Virus record (IMG/VR): IMGVR_UViG_3300025102_000033
Span: 1 to 55,848 of that record
Reading direction: 5' to 3' (one strand)
DNA: 55,848 nucleotides
Source: a virus
The notes under the pieces: model-generated
The model's input: only the letters and a program-made list of their open reading frames with translations
Databases searched by the model: none
What the model was told of the DNA's origin: nothing
Shown: in pieces, positions 32,301 through 41,908 of the stretch
Layout of the letters: every line of letters begins with the position of its first letter
How positions within the stretch are numbered: the stretch's first letter is position 1
Program-made: the position numbers and the translations under genes

Positions 32301-35300
32301 GATAATGGAGATGCATTTACTGTATTAAGTTATGATGAAGAGAGATTTGCACAGGACATACCAAATATTGGTCGTTATAAAATAAGAGCATCAGATACAC
32401 TTGATTTCCGTCCAAGAGTATCTGTATTTGATCCGACCACTGCAACAGTTTCTCCATTCGATTTTTCTTCTAGAAGTTTCGATTCTGTTCCAAAACTTTT
32501 AATGGCACCTGGAGAAGGATCTATTTTAGGATACGAATATTATCTTCCCAGAATTGATAAATTATACCTTGACAAATATGGAAATTTTATTGTCGAAAAG
32601 GGAATATCTGCAAAATATCCTAAAGCACCCACTAAAAATGATGCATTATTGGAAATTGCTACCATTAATCTTCCACCTTTCTTATACACTCCACAAAACG
32701 CATCTATAACTCTAATTGACAATAGAAGATTTACCATGAGAGACATTGGTAATATTGAAGATAGAGTTGAAAATTTGGAGAGAGTAACTTCACTATCATT
32801 ATTAGAGTTAAACACTCAAACGTTGCAAATTAGAGATGCAGACGGAAGAAATAGATTTAAGAGTGGATTTTTTGTTGATGATTTCAAAAATTATTCACTA
32901 ATTGATAGACCATTATCATCAATACAAATCAATCCAACAGCAGAAGAATTAATACCAATTATTAGTAGAAATTCACTTAAATCACAGATTGCACTGACGG
33001 AAAATATTATCCCCCAGAGTTTAGATTTTACTGATAATGCTGATCTATTGGATCCCAATATTCAAAAGACAGGAGATTCCATAACTCTAGCATATGATGA
33101 GATAGATTGGATCGAACAACCAATAGCAACTACAACAGAAAATGTTAATCCATTTAACGTTGTTGTATATACTGGAAATATTGAATTAAATCCAGCAGTT
33201 GACACTTGGGTTAGAACCATCCAACTTCCGGATAGAAGTATTAGAACTTCCACTAATAGATCTAGAACTCTCACACAAAATCTAACTAGTTCGATAAATT
33301 TAAATCTTGGCACGGCACAAATTCAAGGTCAAACTACTAATGTAAGAGTAGGTAGACAAGATGGTGGAGTTTTAACAAGAACTTCCACAAGAACTACCAC
33401 AAGAAATAGAAATCTTAGTGCGAGTAGTTCAAGTTTTGATTCTAGTACAACTGTTGATACTATTAGTTTTGATGACATTAGTATTAGAAATGAACATATT
33501 TCATCTTCGGATGAAACATTCATGAGATCTAGAAACACCGAATTTTTAATATCTAATCTCAAACCATCTACAAGATTCTATCAATTCTTAGATGGAAATA
33601 GTAGTGTTGATTTTATTCCCAAATTAATTGAAATTTCCAACAGTCAATCTTTGGCAAATTATGGCACTGCTAATGGTTCTTTCCAAGTTGGAGAGACAGT
33701 CGTAGGAACTTTAGGTTCAGCTTCAATTAATTTTAGAGTTGCTACTCCAAATCACAAATTTGGAATATTTAATGATCCATCATCAATATACAATGTAAAT
33801 CCTTACATAATTTCCGAATCAATACCATCTTCTTACAGTCAATCATCTAAAGTTCTTAATGTTGACACTACTTCATTATCTGAAGAGGCACAGGGATTAT
33901 ATTCTGGATATCTTGTCAAGGGAATGAAATTGGTTGGGCAAACTAGTGGTGCAATTGCTTATGTTAAAGATTTAAGATTGATATCGGATAATTATGGAGA
34001 TTTGAATGGTTCTTTCTTCATAAGAAATCCAAACGCATCTCCAGTTCCCCCAGTTAGACTTCAAACTGGAACAAAAACATTTAAGATTACTTCTAGTGCC
34101 ACAAATGATCCAGGTCTTCCTGGAAGCAATACAGTTTCTTTTGCAGAAGCAAATTATAGTTCTACAGGTTCTTTAGAGCAGTGGCAAAATGAAGTCACTA
34201 CTCGCACTGACAACCTTACAACCACATCTACAATAAACCTCAGAACTCAAGCAGCTGCATCTCTGACAATTTCGCAAGTTGATACAGAAGTTAGAGAAGA
34301 ATATGGTGATCCATTAGCTCAAACGTTTGTTGTTGGAGGGAATGTAGAAGCACCTTCAGACATTGACACCAGTGATGATATTAATGGTGCTTTCTTAACT
34401 GCTGTTGATTTATTCTTTGCAAAAATAGATGAAGGAAATGCTCCAGTAAAAGTTCAAATTAGAACAACTGAGTTGGGTTTCCCAACAAGAACAATTTTAG
34501 GAAAAACTGTCACTATAAGACCAACAACCGTTGATTCTAATGGTAATATCATAAAGAATATTGAAGTATCAGACACTGGAGATGTTGCAACAAAAATTAC
34601 TTTCCCAGAACCTATTTTCTTACCGCCAGGTAAAGAATATGCGGTGGTAATTTTAGCAGAAACTAGTGATGAGTATGAAGTTTGGACCGCTACTATGGGA
34701 GAAACTTCTGTAGCATCAGATAATCTTCCTCCAAATTCAAATGCACAAAGTGCTGTCTATTCTAGACAATTTGCCCTTGGAAGTCTGTTCAAATCTCAAA
34801 ATGGATCTATTTGGACTCCAAACCAATATCAAGATCTTAAATTTAAACTTTATAAGGCAGAATTTACTTCAAATACTGGAACAGCATTTTTCTACAATCC
34901 TGTGCTGGATAAGAGTAATGATTATGTTTCCAAATTGTCTATTGATCCGTTAAGAACTTTACCAAAAACTGGAACAATTGGTATTACCACCATTAGTGGA
35001 TCTTCTGCCAATATTGGAATATTGACTACAGGGAGAAAACTTGCGGGTGCTAATAATACTAACGGATCTGCAATTATTGTTGGTAGGGGAAGTTCTATTA
35101 CAACCTTAAGCGCAACTGAGGGTGGAACTGGATATGTTGTAGATAGTTCGGTGGAAACCTTTAATGTTGTTGGTTCCGGTTCCGGATTAAAATTGAACAT
35201 TAGCAGTATTAATGCCAATACTGGGGCAATTACGGGTATTGCTGCCGCATCTGCCGCAGAAGATCGTGGCAATGGATATAAAGTCGGTGACGTAGTTGGT

Positions 35301-36884
35301 GTTGTAACTTCAACTGTTTCTAGTTCAACTGGAAGAGACGCCAGAATTACAATTACTGGAATCTCAACAGATGTTGATACACTTTATGTTTCCAATATTC
35401 AAGGTGAGTTTGGTTCTAATGGTTCTGGAAAAGCATTTGCGGTGGGTGCAGGAATAAGTTACTTTGCTGATGATGGGACGTTAACATCAATAGCAACTAA
35501 TGATATAAGAACTGCCACTGGAACAGGTGGAGTGTATTCAGGAAACTACCTGAGAGTTGATCACTTTAATCATGGAATGTATTCTAACACAAATAAAGTG
35601 ATATTGAGTGACGTTCAATCCAATATTGAACCAACAACTTTATCTGCAGCATTATCAGTTAGTGAGGTCAGTAGTGTTAGTGTAGCAAATACAAGCAACT
35701 TCACCACATTTGAAGGTGTATCAGTAAGTGCAACAAATCCAGGTTACATTAAAATAAATAATGAAATTATCGCTTATGATGGCATTGGTTCTGGATCACT
35801 TTCAATTGCCAGCAATGGAAGAGCAACAGATTCTTCCGTTATAGAATTGCATGATATTAATAGTATTGTTTATAAGTATGAACTTAGTGGAATCTCTTTG
35901 AGAAGAATAAATAAGACTCACACTATTGCAGAACCAATAGGAATTGATGATTACTACATTATTGTTGATCGATCTGCGAATGGAGTTGATAGAAGTGTCG
36001 ATGGCACTCCTTCAGGAATGCCTCAACTCAATTTCTCCAGTGAGGCATCTACGGGTAGTAACAATTGTAGAGCAACAGAAAATATTATGTTTGACTCTAT
36101 AATTCCAACTTATAATATTATTACTCCAGGATCTTCTACTTCTATTAATGGCACGATAAGAACTATTAGTGGAACCAGTGTTGATGGAACTGAAGCTTCA
36201 TTTAACGATGAAGGATTTGAACCTGTTGGGATAAATGTATTAAATACTTTGAATTCTCCAAGAATAGTTTGTTCCAAAGTAAATGAGGATCAGTTCTTAT
36301 CAAATCTTCCAAGAGGCAAATCTTTCACCACAGGAATAACTTTAAATTCTGGTGATTCTAATTTATCCCCACAAATAAATCTAGACACTGCATTTACAGA
36401 ATTTAGATCTAGTCGTTTTAATAAACCAATTACTGATTATGCCTCTGATGGTAGAGTTAAATCAATTTTCAATGACCCACACTCTGCTGTATATGTTTCA
36501 AATACTATATTCTTAGCAAATCCTGCTACATCACTCAAAGTAATTTTGAGTGCATATAGAGATCAATCTGCTGATTTTAGAGTTCTTTATAATTTAATAA
36601 GGTCAGATTCTGGACAAGTTGATCAAACATTTGAATTATTCCCTGGATATGATAATGTAACTTATACCGATGATGATGGATTTAGTGTTGTAGATGCATC
36701 TAAAAATAGTGGGTTGCCAGATAAATTTGTTCCAGCAAGTTTAGATAATGAATTTTTAGAGTATGAATTTACTGCAAATGAATTGCCGTTATTTACGGGA
36801 TATACAATTAAAATTGTAATGTCTGGCACCAATCAGGCATATCCCCCAAGAATTAGCGAACTGAGGACTATAGCAGTAAGATGA
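29382..36884 (+). CDS. DUF4815-type virion structural protein, 2500 aa
   Basis: The N terminus (NPYYDDYNSEKNFYKVLFKP, GFPVQARELTTLQSLLQGQV, SFGSHIFKEGSVV) is the DUF4815 signature of large T4-like cyanophage baseplate/fibre-attachment proteins. A second landmark is DPLAQTFVVGG near residue 1643, followed by LTAVDLFFAKIDEGNAPVKV, a jelly-roll-like segment. The C-terminal 250 residues (ILSAYRDQSADFRVLYNLIR) are also family-typical. GxGY repeats and KINNEIIAYDGIGSGSL modules lie between. Position after gp8 suggests a gp9/gp10-equivalent peripheral wedge part; this is inferred. It overlaps the next start by 4 nt. Confidence 0.85.
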   Translation: MSQKTNLNINPYYDDYNSEKNFYKVLFKPGFPVQARELTTLQSLLQGQVESFGSHIFKEGSVVVPGNISYDSQFYSVKLNATNSGIDVALYIENFVNKKIVGSASGTTAKIQRVEFADDNNFEFLTIYVKYLDSDNDFEFTPFEDGESLSCVDNVTYGNTTIPAGAEFASLIASDATAIGSAASIGKGIYFIRGYFVNVSKQTILLDNYTNTPSYRVGLKIDELIVGSKDDESLFDNAKGFTNFAAPGADRFKINLTLTKKLISDTNDTDFVELLRLKNGKIQKITTKTQYNQIRDYMAERTYDESGDYAVEPFDPSVHNSLNNRLGNNGLFFSNELTEERNVPSEDLMCFKISPGKAYVRGYDVEKVSTTIIDVEKPRDTQKESNVTIPFEMGNLLRVNNVTGVPQNKATIQLLNRKKGDTESVIGDARVYTFNLTDAAYSGAATKYDLRLYDVQTYTKITLNQSVDATDMPDGSYIKGKSSGASGYLVDAGGGSAVINLRQTSGSFAKGEQITVNGVDFSRTIVNFVEYGTQNIKSVRQAAGGGFPQFTADSVLEKFRMPNGIDQISIPLLGNLGTSGVATVTATGKVFSGIRTDTIISYQRPGFSTETFNRVSSVAADGLSIELSPINVGAAVTNVYDGKLATGSGNLLVTPFPRGPIIDAENGYLFAQLPDINISSVDLLNSTFTVVEQITEGETSGAGELTFNLSSISGITSASFATFDQERYGVHYSTGIAGTITDDAFDLTNNIVTIRGLRPSQNNVVINTTLTKFGVQSKIKKYNRSQTLNITRSKYSDSGVGINTSNNDGLNFNTQYGLRVQDEEISLNYPDVAKVIVIYESLGTGNPTLDRFQFTSTASVQTNAIIGENVVGNSSNAIARVVSSPSANNLELVYLTNDVFSVGETVTFQESNIVTEIESITLGSYKDVTELFKLDKGQKDEYYDYSRIVRNKNVSEPTRRLLVVFDYYSVPSDDNGDAFTVLSYDEERFAQDIPNIGRYKIRASDTLDFRPRVSVFDPTTATVSPFDFSSRSFDSVPKLLMAPGEGSILGYEYYLPRIDKLYLDKYGNFIVEKGISAKYPKAPTKNDALLEIATINLPPFLYTPQNASITLIDNRRFTMRDIGNIEDRVENLERVTSLSLLELNTQTLQIRDADGRNRFKSGFFVDDFKNYSLIDRPLSSIQINPTAEELIPIISRNSLKSQIALTENIIPQSLDFTDNADLLDPNIQKTGDSITLAYDEIDWIEQPIATTTENVNPFNVVVYTGNIELNPAVDTWVRTIQLPDRSIRTSTNRSRTLTQNLTSSINLNLGTAQIQGQTTNVRVGRQDGGVLTRTSTRTTTRNRNLSASSSSFDSSTTVDTISFDDISIRNEHISSSDETFMRSRNTEFLISNLKPSTRFYQFLDGNSSVDFIPKLIEISNSQSLANYGTANGSFQVGETVVGTLGSASINFRVATPNHKFGIFNDPSSIYNVNPYIISESIPSSYSQSSKVLNVDTTSLSEEAQGLYSGYLVKGMKLVGQTSGAIAYVKDLRLISDNYGDLNGSFFIRNPNASPVPPVRLQTGTKTFKITSSATNDPGLPGSNTVSFAEANYSSTGSLEQWQNEVTTRTDNLTTTSTINLRTQAAASLTISQVDTEVREEYGDPLAQTFVVGGNVEAPSDIDTSDDINGAFLTAVDLFFAKIDEGNAPVKVQIRTTELGFPTRTILGKTVTIRPTTVDSNGNIIKNIEVSDTGDVATKITFPEPIFLPPGKEYAVVILAETSDEYEVWTATMGETSVASDNLPPNSNAQSAVYSRQFALGSLFKSQNGSIWTPNQYQDLKFKLYKAEFTSNTGTAFFYNPVLDKSNDYVSKLSIDPLRTLPKTGTIGITTISGSSANIGILTTGRKLAGANNTNGSAIIVGRGSSITTLSATEGGTGYVVDSSVETFNVVGSGSGLKLNISSINANTGAITGIAAASAAEDRGNGYKVGDVVGVVTSTVSSSTGRDARITITGISTDVDTLYVSNIQGEFGSNGSGKAFAVGAGISYFADDGTLTSIATNDIRTATGTGGVYSGNYLRVDHFNHGMYSNTNKVILSDVQSNIEPTTLSAALSVSEVSSVSVANTSNFTTFEGVSVSATNPGYIKINNEIIAYDGIGSGSLSIASNGRATDSSVIELHDINSIVYKYELSGISLRRINKTHTIAEPIGIDDYYIIVDRSANGVDRSVDGTPSGMPQLNFSSEASTGSNNCRATENIMFDSIIPTYNIITPGSSTSINGTIRTISGTSVDGTEASFNDEGFEPVGINVLNTLNSPRIVCSKVNEDQFLSNLPRGKSFTTGITLNSGDSNLSPQINLDTAFTEFRSSRFNKPITDYASDGRVKSIFNDPHSAVYVSNTIFLANPATSLKVILSAYRDQSADFRVLYNLIRSDSGQVDQTFELFPGYDNVTYTDDDGFSVVDASKNSGLPDKFVPASLDNEFLEYEFTANELPLFTGYTIKIVMSGTNQAYPPRISELRTIAVR

Positions 36885-37093
36885 TTAAAGTCAAAGGATA
36901 TCAAAATTTATATCGTGATGAAAACAGTGGTGCCATAATTAACACAGATTCTATGGCATATAATCAATATGTAAATTCACTAGAACAGAGAGATCTTCAA
37001 AAAAAGGAGATCTCTGATATAAAAAATGACATTGATGAGATAAAATCTCTACTCAGAAATTTATTGATGAATTCTGAGAATATAAATATCTAA
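36881..37093 (+). CDS. Small coiled-coil virion-region protein, 70 aa
   Basis: It starts MIKVKGYQNLYRDENSGAII and ends with a heptad-like segment LQKKEISDIKNDIDEIKSLL. YQNLYRD.NSGAI followed by a coiled coil is a frequent small protein in T4-like phages; its role is unknown. Its ATGA overlap with the 2500-aa gene suggests a stoichiometric partner. Its stop abuts the next late promoter. Confidence 0.75.
   Translation: MIKVKGYQNLYRDENSGAIINTDSMAYNQYVNSLEQRDLQKKEISDIKNDIDEIKSLLRNLLMNSENINI
37081..37088 (+). promoter_or_regulatory. T4-type late promoter (TATAAATA)
   Basis: Exact TATAAATA, 31 nt before the ATG at 37120, overlapping the end of the coiled-coil gene. Confidence 0.8.
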
Positions 37094-37119
37094 AGATAAG
37101 ACAGCATAATTTTTGAATA

Positions 37120-37455
37120 ATGGCAGTATTTGTATCCAACATAACAATTGAGCAAGGGTTCGACTTTGATACGTCTTTTCAATTGGAAGATACTAGAACA
37201 AACACTCCATTGGTTTTGACCGGTGCTGAAACGGAAGGCATGTTGAGAAAAAGTTATACAAGTGCAAATGCCGTCTCCTTTGCTTCTACTGTAACTGATG
37301 ATGTGCAAGGTATTATTTCAATATCTTTGACATCTACTCAAACAGCAACACTGAAACCTGGAAGATACGTATATGATGTAAAACTGACCAGTGCCGGAAA
37401 AGAATTCAAAGCAGTTGAAGGATCAGCATTAGTACGAGCCGGAGTAACTAGGTAA
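37120..37455 (+). CDS. Small virion structural protein, 111 aa
   Basis: An all-beta pattern: NITIEQGFDFDTSFQLED, TNTPLVLTGAETEGMLRKSY, GIISISLTSTQTATLKPGRY, VYDVKLTSAG, EGSALVRAGVTR. This resembles the small beta-sandwich (BppU/Ig-like) proteins that accompany phage tail and fibre genes. It shares a base with the next start (TAATG), so production is coupled to the fibre-like protein. Its role is likely fibre or baseplate decoration. Confidence 0.75.
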   Translation: MAVFVSNITIEQGFDFDTSFQLEDTRTNTPLVLTGAETEGMLRKSYTSANAVSFASTVTDDVQGIISISLTSTQTATLKPGRYVYDVKLTSAGKEFKAVEGSALVRAGVTR

Positions 37456-39602
37456 TGCCAAGCATAAACGATAGAATTGGTTCTCAAAACGTAATTCGCG
37501 TTTTATCCAATGCCTCCGCCCCACCATCAAGACTACTTAATCTAACTGATGTTGAATCAACATCTCAGATAGATGGCAATCTTTTAATTTGGGATACTAG
37601 CACTAGCAAATTCGTCATGGGTCGCGACCTTGACGGGACAGAAGGATATGTATTTACTGGTGGAACAGGTCAGGTAGGAATAGTAACATTTTCCGGAACT
37701 ACTCAGTCGGAATCAACCACAACTGGTGCGGTAATCATCAGTGGTGGTTTAGCAGTAGGAAAAAATGCAAATTTTGCTGATGGATTAAATGTTGTTGGTA
37801 TTGCAACATTTTCAAATGAAATTGACATTAATGCTGCTGTTGATATTTTAAGAGGATTAAATGTTGCAGGTGTTACTAGTGTAGCATCTCTGAATATTGG
37901 TGCAACACAAGTAATTAGCAGTGGTAGAGAACTTCAAAATATTGCTTCTTTAGACGCCACCACCACGGCAACTATTGAAGCTGCAATTGAAGTCGCACCA
38001 AATACATTCACTGATTTAAAAATTAGTGGAGTATCAACTTTTATTGGTATTGCAACCTATGCTGCAGGAATTCAGGTTGTCTCTGGAGTATCCACTTTTG
38101 ATGTTGCAGTAGATATTAATGCTGGATTAGATGTTGACGGTCAGACAGATTTAGATGAAGTAGTAATTGCTGGTGTCACTACATTCAATAATGCTGATGT
38201 AGTTTTCCAGGGTGCTGCTGCTGGTCAGAATATAACATTTGATGCTTCTGAAAATGATTTAGAGTTTACTGATAATGCTAGAATAAAATTTGGTAATAAT
38301 GATGATCTTGAGATATGGCATGATGGCACCAACAGTAATATAAAAAATTCTACGGGTGATTTTCATATTCGTAGTGATTCACTCGCACTCAAAACAGCAG
38401 ATAATAGTGAGAGATATCTTAAAGCTGTTAAGAATGAAGATGTAAAATTATATTATAATGGCAATGAGAAATTTGCCACCACTGCTGAAGGTGTCGATAT
38501 CACTGGACGCACAGAGACCGATCTCTTAAATGTTTCTGGTGTATCAACATTTGCTGGTCTTATTGATGCCAATGCTCGTCTTGACGTAGTTGGTGGTGCC
38601 AATTTAGATCAACTAAATGTATCTGGCATTGCTACACTTGGTGCGGTTGACATTAATGGAATAATAGACATTGATGGTCAGTTAGATATAGATGAGTTAG
38701 TTGTTGCCGGTGTTGCAACCTTTAGTTCTTTAATAGATGCTAATAATAGATTAGATGTAGTTGGTGGTGCTAATTTAGATCAACTGAATGTATCTGGTGT
38801 TTCTACATTTACTGGTGACGCAGACTTCAATGGGCACGTTGATATTGATGGGCACACTGAACTTGATAACGTTAATATTTCTGGTGTTACTACATTCCAA
38901 AGTAATGCTTTCTTTGGTGATGGTGATATATTACGCTTTGGTGCTGGTGAGGACTTAGAGATTTATCATAGTGGTTCCTCGTCCAATATTAGAGAGAATG
39001 GAACTGGCAACTTAAATGTATGGGGAGACAATATTGCCTTCTTCAATTCTGCAGGAAATGAGTTTAAAGCAACATTTACCACTAATGGTTCAGTAGGATT
39101 ATATTTTGATAATGCAAATAAATTTGAAACGACTGGTTATGGTGCTACTGTTTTTGGAACTTTACAATCACAACAGTTAAATGTAACTGGTGTTTCTACA
39201 TTCACGGGTGATATTGATGCCAACGGTAATTTGGATGTAGATGGTCAAACTGATTTAGATGAACTAATTGTTGCCGGTGTTTCTACTTTTAGTGCTGCTG
39301 TTGATATTAATAGCACATTAGATGTTGATGGTGATACTCAAGTAGATGACCTTAATGTTGCCGGTGTTGCAACATTTAGTTCACTCATAGATGCCAACAA
39401 CAGATTAGATGTTGTTGGTGGTGCTAATCTAGATCAACTAAATGTTGCCGGAGTATCAACTTTTGGAGGTGTTTCCACTTTCAATGATGATGTAAGAATC
39501 ACTGCTGGTGGATTAGATGTTGTTGGAGTGGCAACATTCTCTACCAATGTAAATGTTACAGGAACACTTGATGCCGGACTTATCGATGGAGGAACCTACT
39601 GA
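37455..39602 (+). CDS. Tail-fibre-like repeat protein, 715 aa
   Basis: After an 85-residue head (SRLLNLTDVESTSQIDGNLL) the protein is built of repeats with the pattern LNVSGVSTF...D(I/A)NG.LDVDGQTDLDELVVAG. Two NDDLEIWHDGTNSNIK-type motifs (about residues 277 and 496) are typical of cyanophage fibres. The sequence suggests a long trimeric beta-helix shaft. It ends in LDAGLIDGGTY without a visible C-terminal chaperone or receptor domain, so the tip may be another protein. It couples to gp13 by a TGATG overlap. Confidence 0.85.
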   Translation: MPSINDRIGSQNVIRVLSNASAPPSRLLNLTDVESTSQIDGNLLIWDTSTSKFVMGRDLDGTEGYVFTGGTGQVGIVTFSGTTQSESTTTGAVIISGGLAVGKNANFADGLNVVGIATFSNEIDINAAVDILRGLNVAGVTSVASLNIGATQVISSGRELQNIASLDATTTATIEAAIEVAPNTFTDLKISGVSTFIGIATYAAGIQVVSGVSTFDVAVDINAGLDVDGQTDLDEVVIAGVTTFNNADVVFQGAAAGQNITFDASENDLEFTDNARIKFGNNDDLEIWHDGTNSNIKNSTGDFHIRSDSLALKTADNSERYLKAVKNEDVKLYYNGNEKFATTAEGVDITGRTETDLLNVSGVSTFAGLIDANARLDVVGGANLDQLNVSGIATLGAVDINGIIDIDGQLDIDELVVAGVATFSSLIDANNRLDVVGGANLDQLNVSGVSTFTGDADFNGHVDIDGHTELDNVNISGVTTFQSNAFFGDGDILRFGAGEDLEIYHSGSSSNIRENGTGNLNVWGDNIAFFNSAGNEFKATFTTNGSVGLYFDNANKFETTGYGATVFGTLQSQQLNVTGVSTFTGDIDANGNLDVDGQTDLDELIVAGVSTFSAAVDINSTLDVDGDTQVDDLNVAGVATFSSLIDANNRLDVVGGANLDQLNVAGVSTFGGVSTFNDDVRITAGGLDVVGVATFSTNVNVTGTLDAGLIDGGTY
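38580..39451 (+). repeat. Internal coding repeats of the fibre-like gene
   Basis: Three nearly identical 47-nt stretches at 38580-38626, 38751-38797 and 39405-39451 encode RLDVVGGANLDQLNV followed by SG or AG. They are similar enough at DNA level to allow slippage or recombination that changes repeat number. Confidence 0.8.
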
Positions 39603-40453
39603 TGGCAAAACCAGCAAGCAGACAAGAACTAGTTGATTATTCTTTGCGACAATTAGGAGCTCCAGTATTAGAGATTAATATAGATGATGATCAACTAGAT
39701 GACTTAGTTGATGATGCCCTTCAATATTTTCAGGAACGTCATTTTGATGGTGTTGAGAGAATGTATCTCAAGTATAAACTTACTGAGGATGATATTAATA
39801 GAGGAACTGCTCAAGTTGGTGGAACTAATACTGTAGGTATTGTAACAACATCTGGAATTACCACCAACGTTAGTGGTATGTCAACTGTAACTAATAACTT
39901 TTTTGAAAATTCCAATTTTATTCAAGTTCCAGATTCAGTTATTGGAATTGAAAAAGTTTTTAAATTTGACAGTAGCACATTATCAGATGGAATGTTTAAT
40001 ATAAAATATCAGTTATTTTTGAATGACGTGTATCAGTTCAATTCAATTGAACTCCTTCAATATTCTATGGTCAAAACATATTTGGAAGACATTGAATTTT
40101 TACTTAGCACTGATAAACAAATTAGATTTAATAAAAGACAAAATAGATTGTATTTGGATATTGATTGGAAATCTGAGAAAAAAGATACTTTTTTAATTAT
40201 TGATTGCTATAGAATTTTAGATCCCAATACATTTACTAACGTTTATAATGATAGTTTTTTAAAAAAATATTTAACTGCTCTCATTAAAAAACAGTGGGGA
40301 CAAAATTTGTTAAAGTTTAGAGGTGCAAAACTTCCTGGTGGATTGGAACTTAATGGAAGAGAATTGTATGATGATGCTTTAAGAGAACTGGACGATATAA
40401 AACAAAGAATGTCTTCTGAATATGAACTTCCACCTCTTGATTTCATCGGATAA
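39602..40453 (+). CDS. gp13: gp13 neck protein
   Basis: 283 aa (T4 gp13 is 309 aa). The start SRQELVDYSLRQLGAPVLEI and LVDDALQYFQERHFDGVERM are the gp13 signature of T4-like phages. The C-terminal half (RLYLDIDWKSEKKDTFLIID, KKQWGQNLLKFRGAKLPGGL) is equally typical. It forms the head-completion/neck ring with gp14 after packaging. It lies between the fibre gene and gp14 as in other cyanophages. Confidence 0.93.
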   Translation: MAKPASRQELVDYSLRQLGAPVLEINIDDDQLDDLVDDALQYFQERHFDGVERMYLKYKLTEDDINRGTAQVGGTNTVGIVTTSGITTNVSGMSTVTNNFFENSNFIQVPDSVIGIEKVFKFDSSTLSDGMFNIKYQLFLNDVYQFNSIELLQYSMVKTYLEDIEFLLSTDKQIRFNKRQNRLYLDIDWKSEKKDTFLIIDCYRILDPNTFTNVYNDSFLKKYLTALIKKQWGQNLLKFRGAKLPGGLELNGRELYDDALRELDDIKQRMSSEYELPPLDFIG

Positions 40454-40459
40454 AATATC

Positions 40460-41908
40460 ATGGTATTAAATTCTTATTTTTTGCAAGGTAGTCCAGGTGA
40501 GCAAACACTCATGCAGGACTTGGTGAATGAGCACATAAAAATTCATGGTATAGAAGTATATTATCTACCTAGAAAAATATTTAAAACGGATGATATTATT
40601 AAAGAAATTCAATCATCAAAATTTGATGATAGTTTTTTAATTGAGGCATACATCAATAATGTTGATGGATATGCACCAGACAGTGATATAATGACTAAGT
40701 TTGGTTTGAGATTGAAGAATGAAGTAAATCTTACAATATCTAGAGAACGATTTGAAGATTTCATTTCTCCATTTTTGGAGGGTATTTCTTCGGGTATTAG
40801 AGAGGGTCAAATTACTGGATTTACTTTTGGAGATTTGATTACTAGACCAAAAGAAGGTGATCTAATTTATTTCCCTTTAGGTGAAAGATTATTCGAAATT
40901 AAAAGAGTTGAGCATGAAAAACCATTTTATCAATTAGGAAAACTTTATACCTATGATTTAAGTTGCGAATTGTTTGAATATGAAAATGAATTTATTGATA
41001 CTAGTATTGCTGAAGTTGATAATCAACTAAAAGATGAAGGTTACATTACAACTATTGATCTTGTTGGAGTTGCTCAAACTGCAACTGCAACTGTTGGTGT
41101 ATCTAGTGGTCGTGTTACTGAAATATTCTTGAATAATGATGGATCTGGATTTACATCTGCACCAACGATTACTTTTTCGAATGCACCAGAAGGTGGACAT
41201 AATGCATCTGCGGTTGCAATCACAACTCAAAGAGCTAATGTTACCTCAATTTTTAGACTTGAAATGACAAATGCTGGTGCTGGATATACGCAAGCACCAA
41301 CTATTTCAATTTCTGGTGGTGGTGGATCTGGTGCAGCAGCAACATGCTCTATCTCTACCACATTTGGTGTTCAGAATATTGTTGTGGGTGCTGCAGGAAC
41401 TGGATATGCTTCTGCCCCAACAGTAACTGTTGCTGGTCCACCATCAGGAATCAATACCGCCACCCTCAATCCAATATTCGCATCCTCTATTGGTGCTGGA
41501 ATTAATACCGTAAGAATACTGAATTCTGGTATTGGTTACACATCCGGTCCAATAAGTCTTGAATTCTCTGGACCAACTTCCGGTATTGGAACTTTCTATT
41601 ATAATGAAACTGTCACCGGACAAAGTTCTGGAGTTACTGCTGTTGTTAGAGATTTTGATTCTGGTGTACGTGTATCTGCTGCAGGAACTGTAACAGTTAT
41701 TGGAGAGAGCAAACTAAGAGTATCACTCAATACAGGTAAGTTCTTTGAGGGCGAAACTATTGTTGGTGGTTCATCTACTGCTACATATATTGTGAAGACT
41801 CATGATCTTGATAGTCATGATCAACCATCAGACTCCAATGAGGAAATCGAATTGGAAGCAGATTCACTATTAGATTTTAGTGAAAGTAATCCCTTCGGAG
41901 AGTATTAA
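40460..41908 (+). CDS. gp14: gp14 neck protein with beta-repeat insertion
   Basis: 482 aa against 256 aa for T4 gp14. Residues 1-190 (LNSYFLQGSPGEQTLMQDLV, YLPRKIFKTDDIIKEIQSS, VEHEKPFYQLGKLYTYDLSC) and the last 30 (DSLLDFSESNPFGEY) are gp14. Between them, about residues 200-430 are an inserted Gly/Thr-rich block with GSGFTSAPTITF, GAGYTQAPTISI, GTGYASAPTVTV and GIGYTSGPISLE repeats, like those in gp8 and the 4005-aa protein. The insert probably projects from the neck as a decoration. Its stop overlaps gp15. Confidence 0.92.
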   Translation: MVLNSYFLQGSPGEQTLMQDLVNEHIKIHGIEVYYLPRKIFKTDDIIKEIQSSKFDDSFLIEAYINNVDGYAPDSDIMTKFGLRLKNEVNLTISRERFEDFISPFLEGISSGIREGQITGFTFGDLITRPKEGDLIYFPLGERLFEIKRVEHEKPFYQLGKLYTYDLSCELFEYENEFIDTSIAEVDNQLKDEGYITTIDLVGVAQTATATVGVSSGRVTEIFLNNDGSGFTSAPTITFSNAPEGGHNASAVAITTQRANVTSIFRLEMTNAGAGYTQAPTISISGGGGSGAAATCSISTTFGVQNIVVGAAGTGYASAPTVTVAGPPSGINTATLNPIFASSIGAGINTVRILNSGIGYTSGPISLEFSGPTSGIGTFYYNETVTGQSSGVTAVVRDFDSGVRVSAAGTVTVIGESKLRVSLNTGKFFEGETIVGGSSTATYIVKTHDLDSHDQPSDSNEEIELEADSLLDFSESNPFGEY

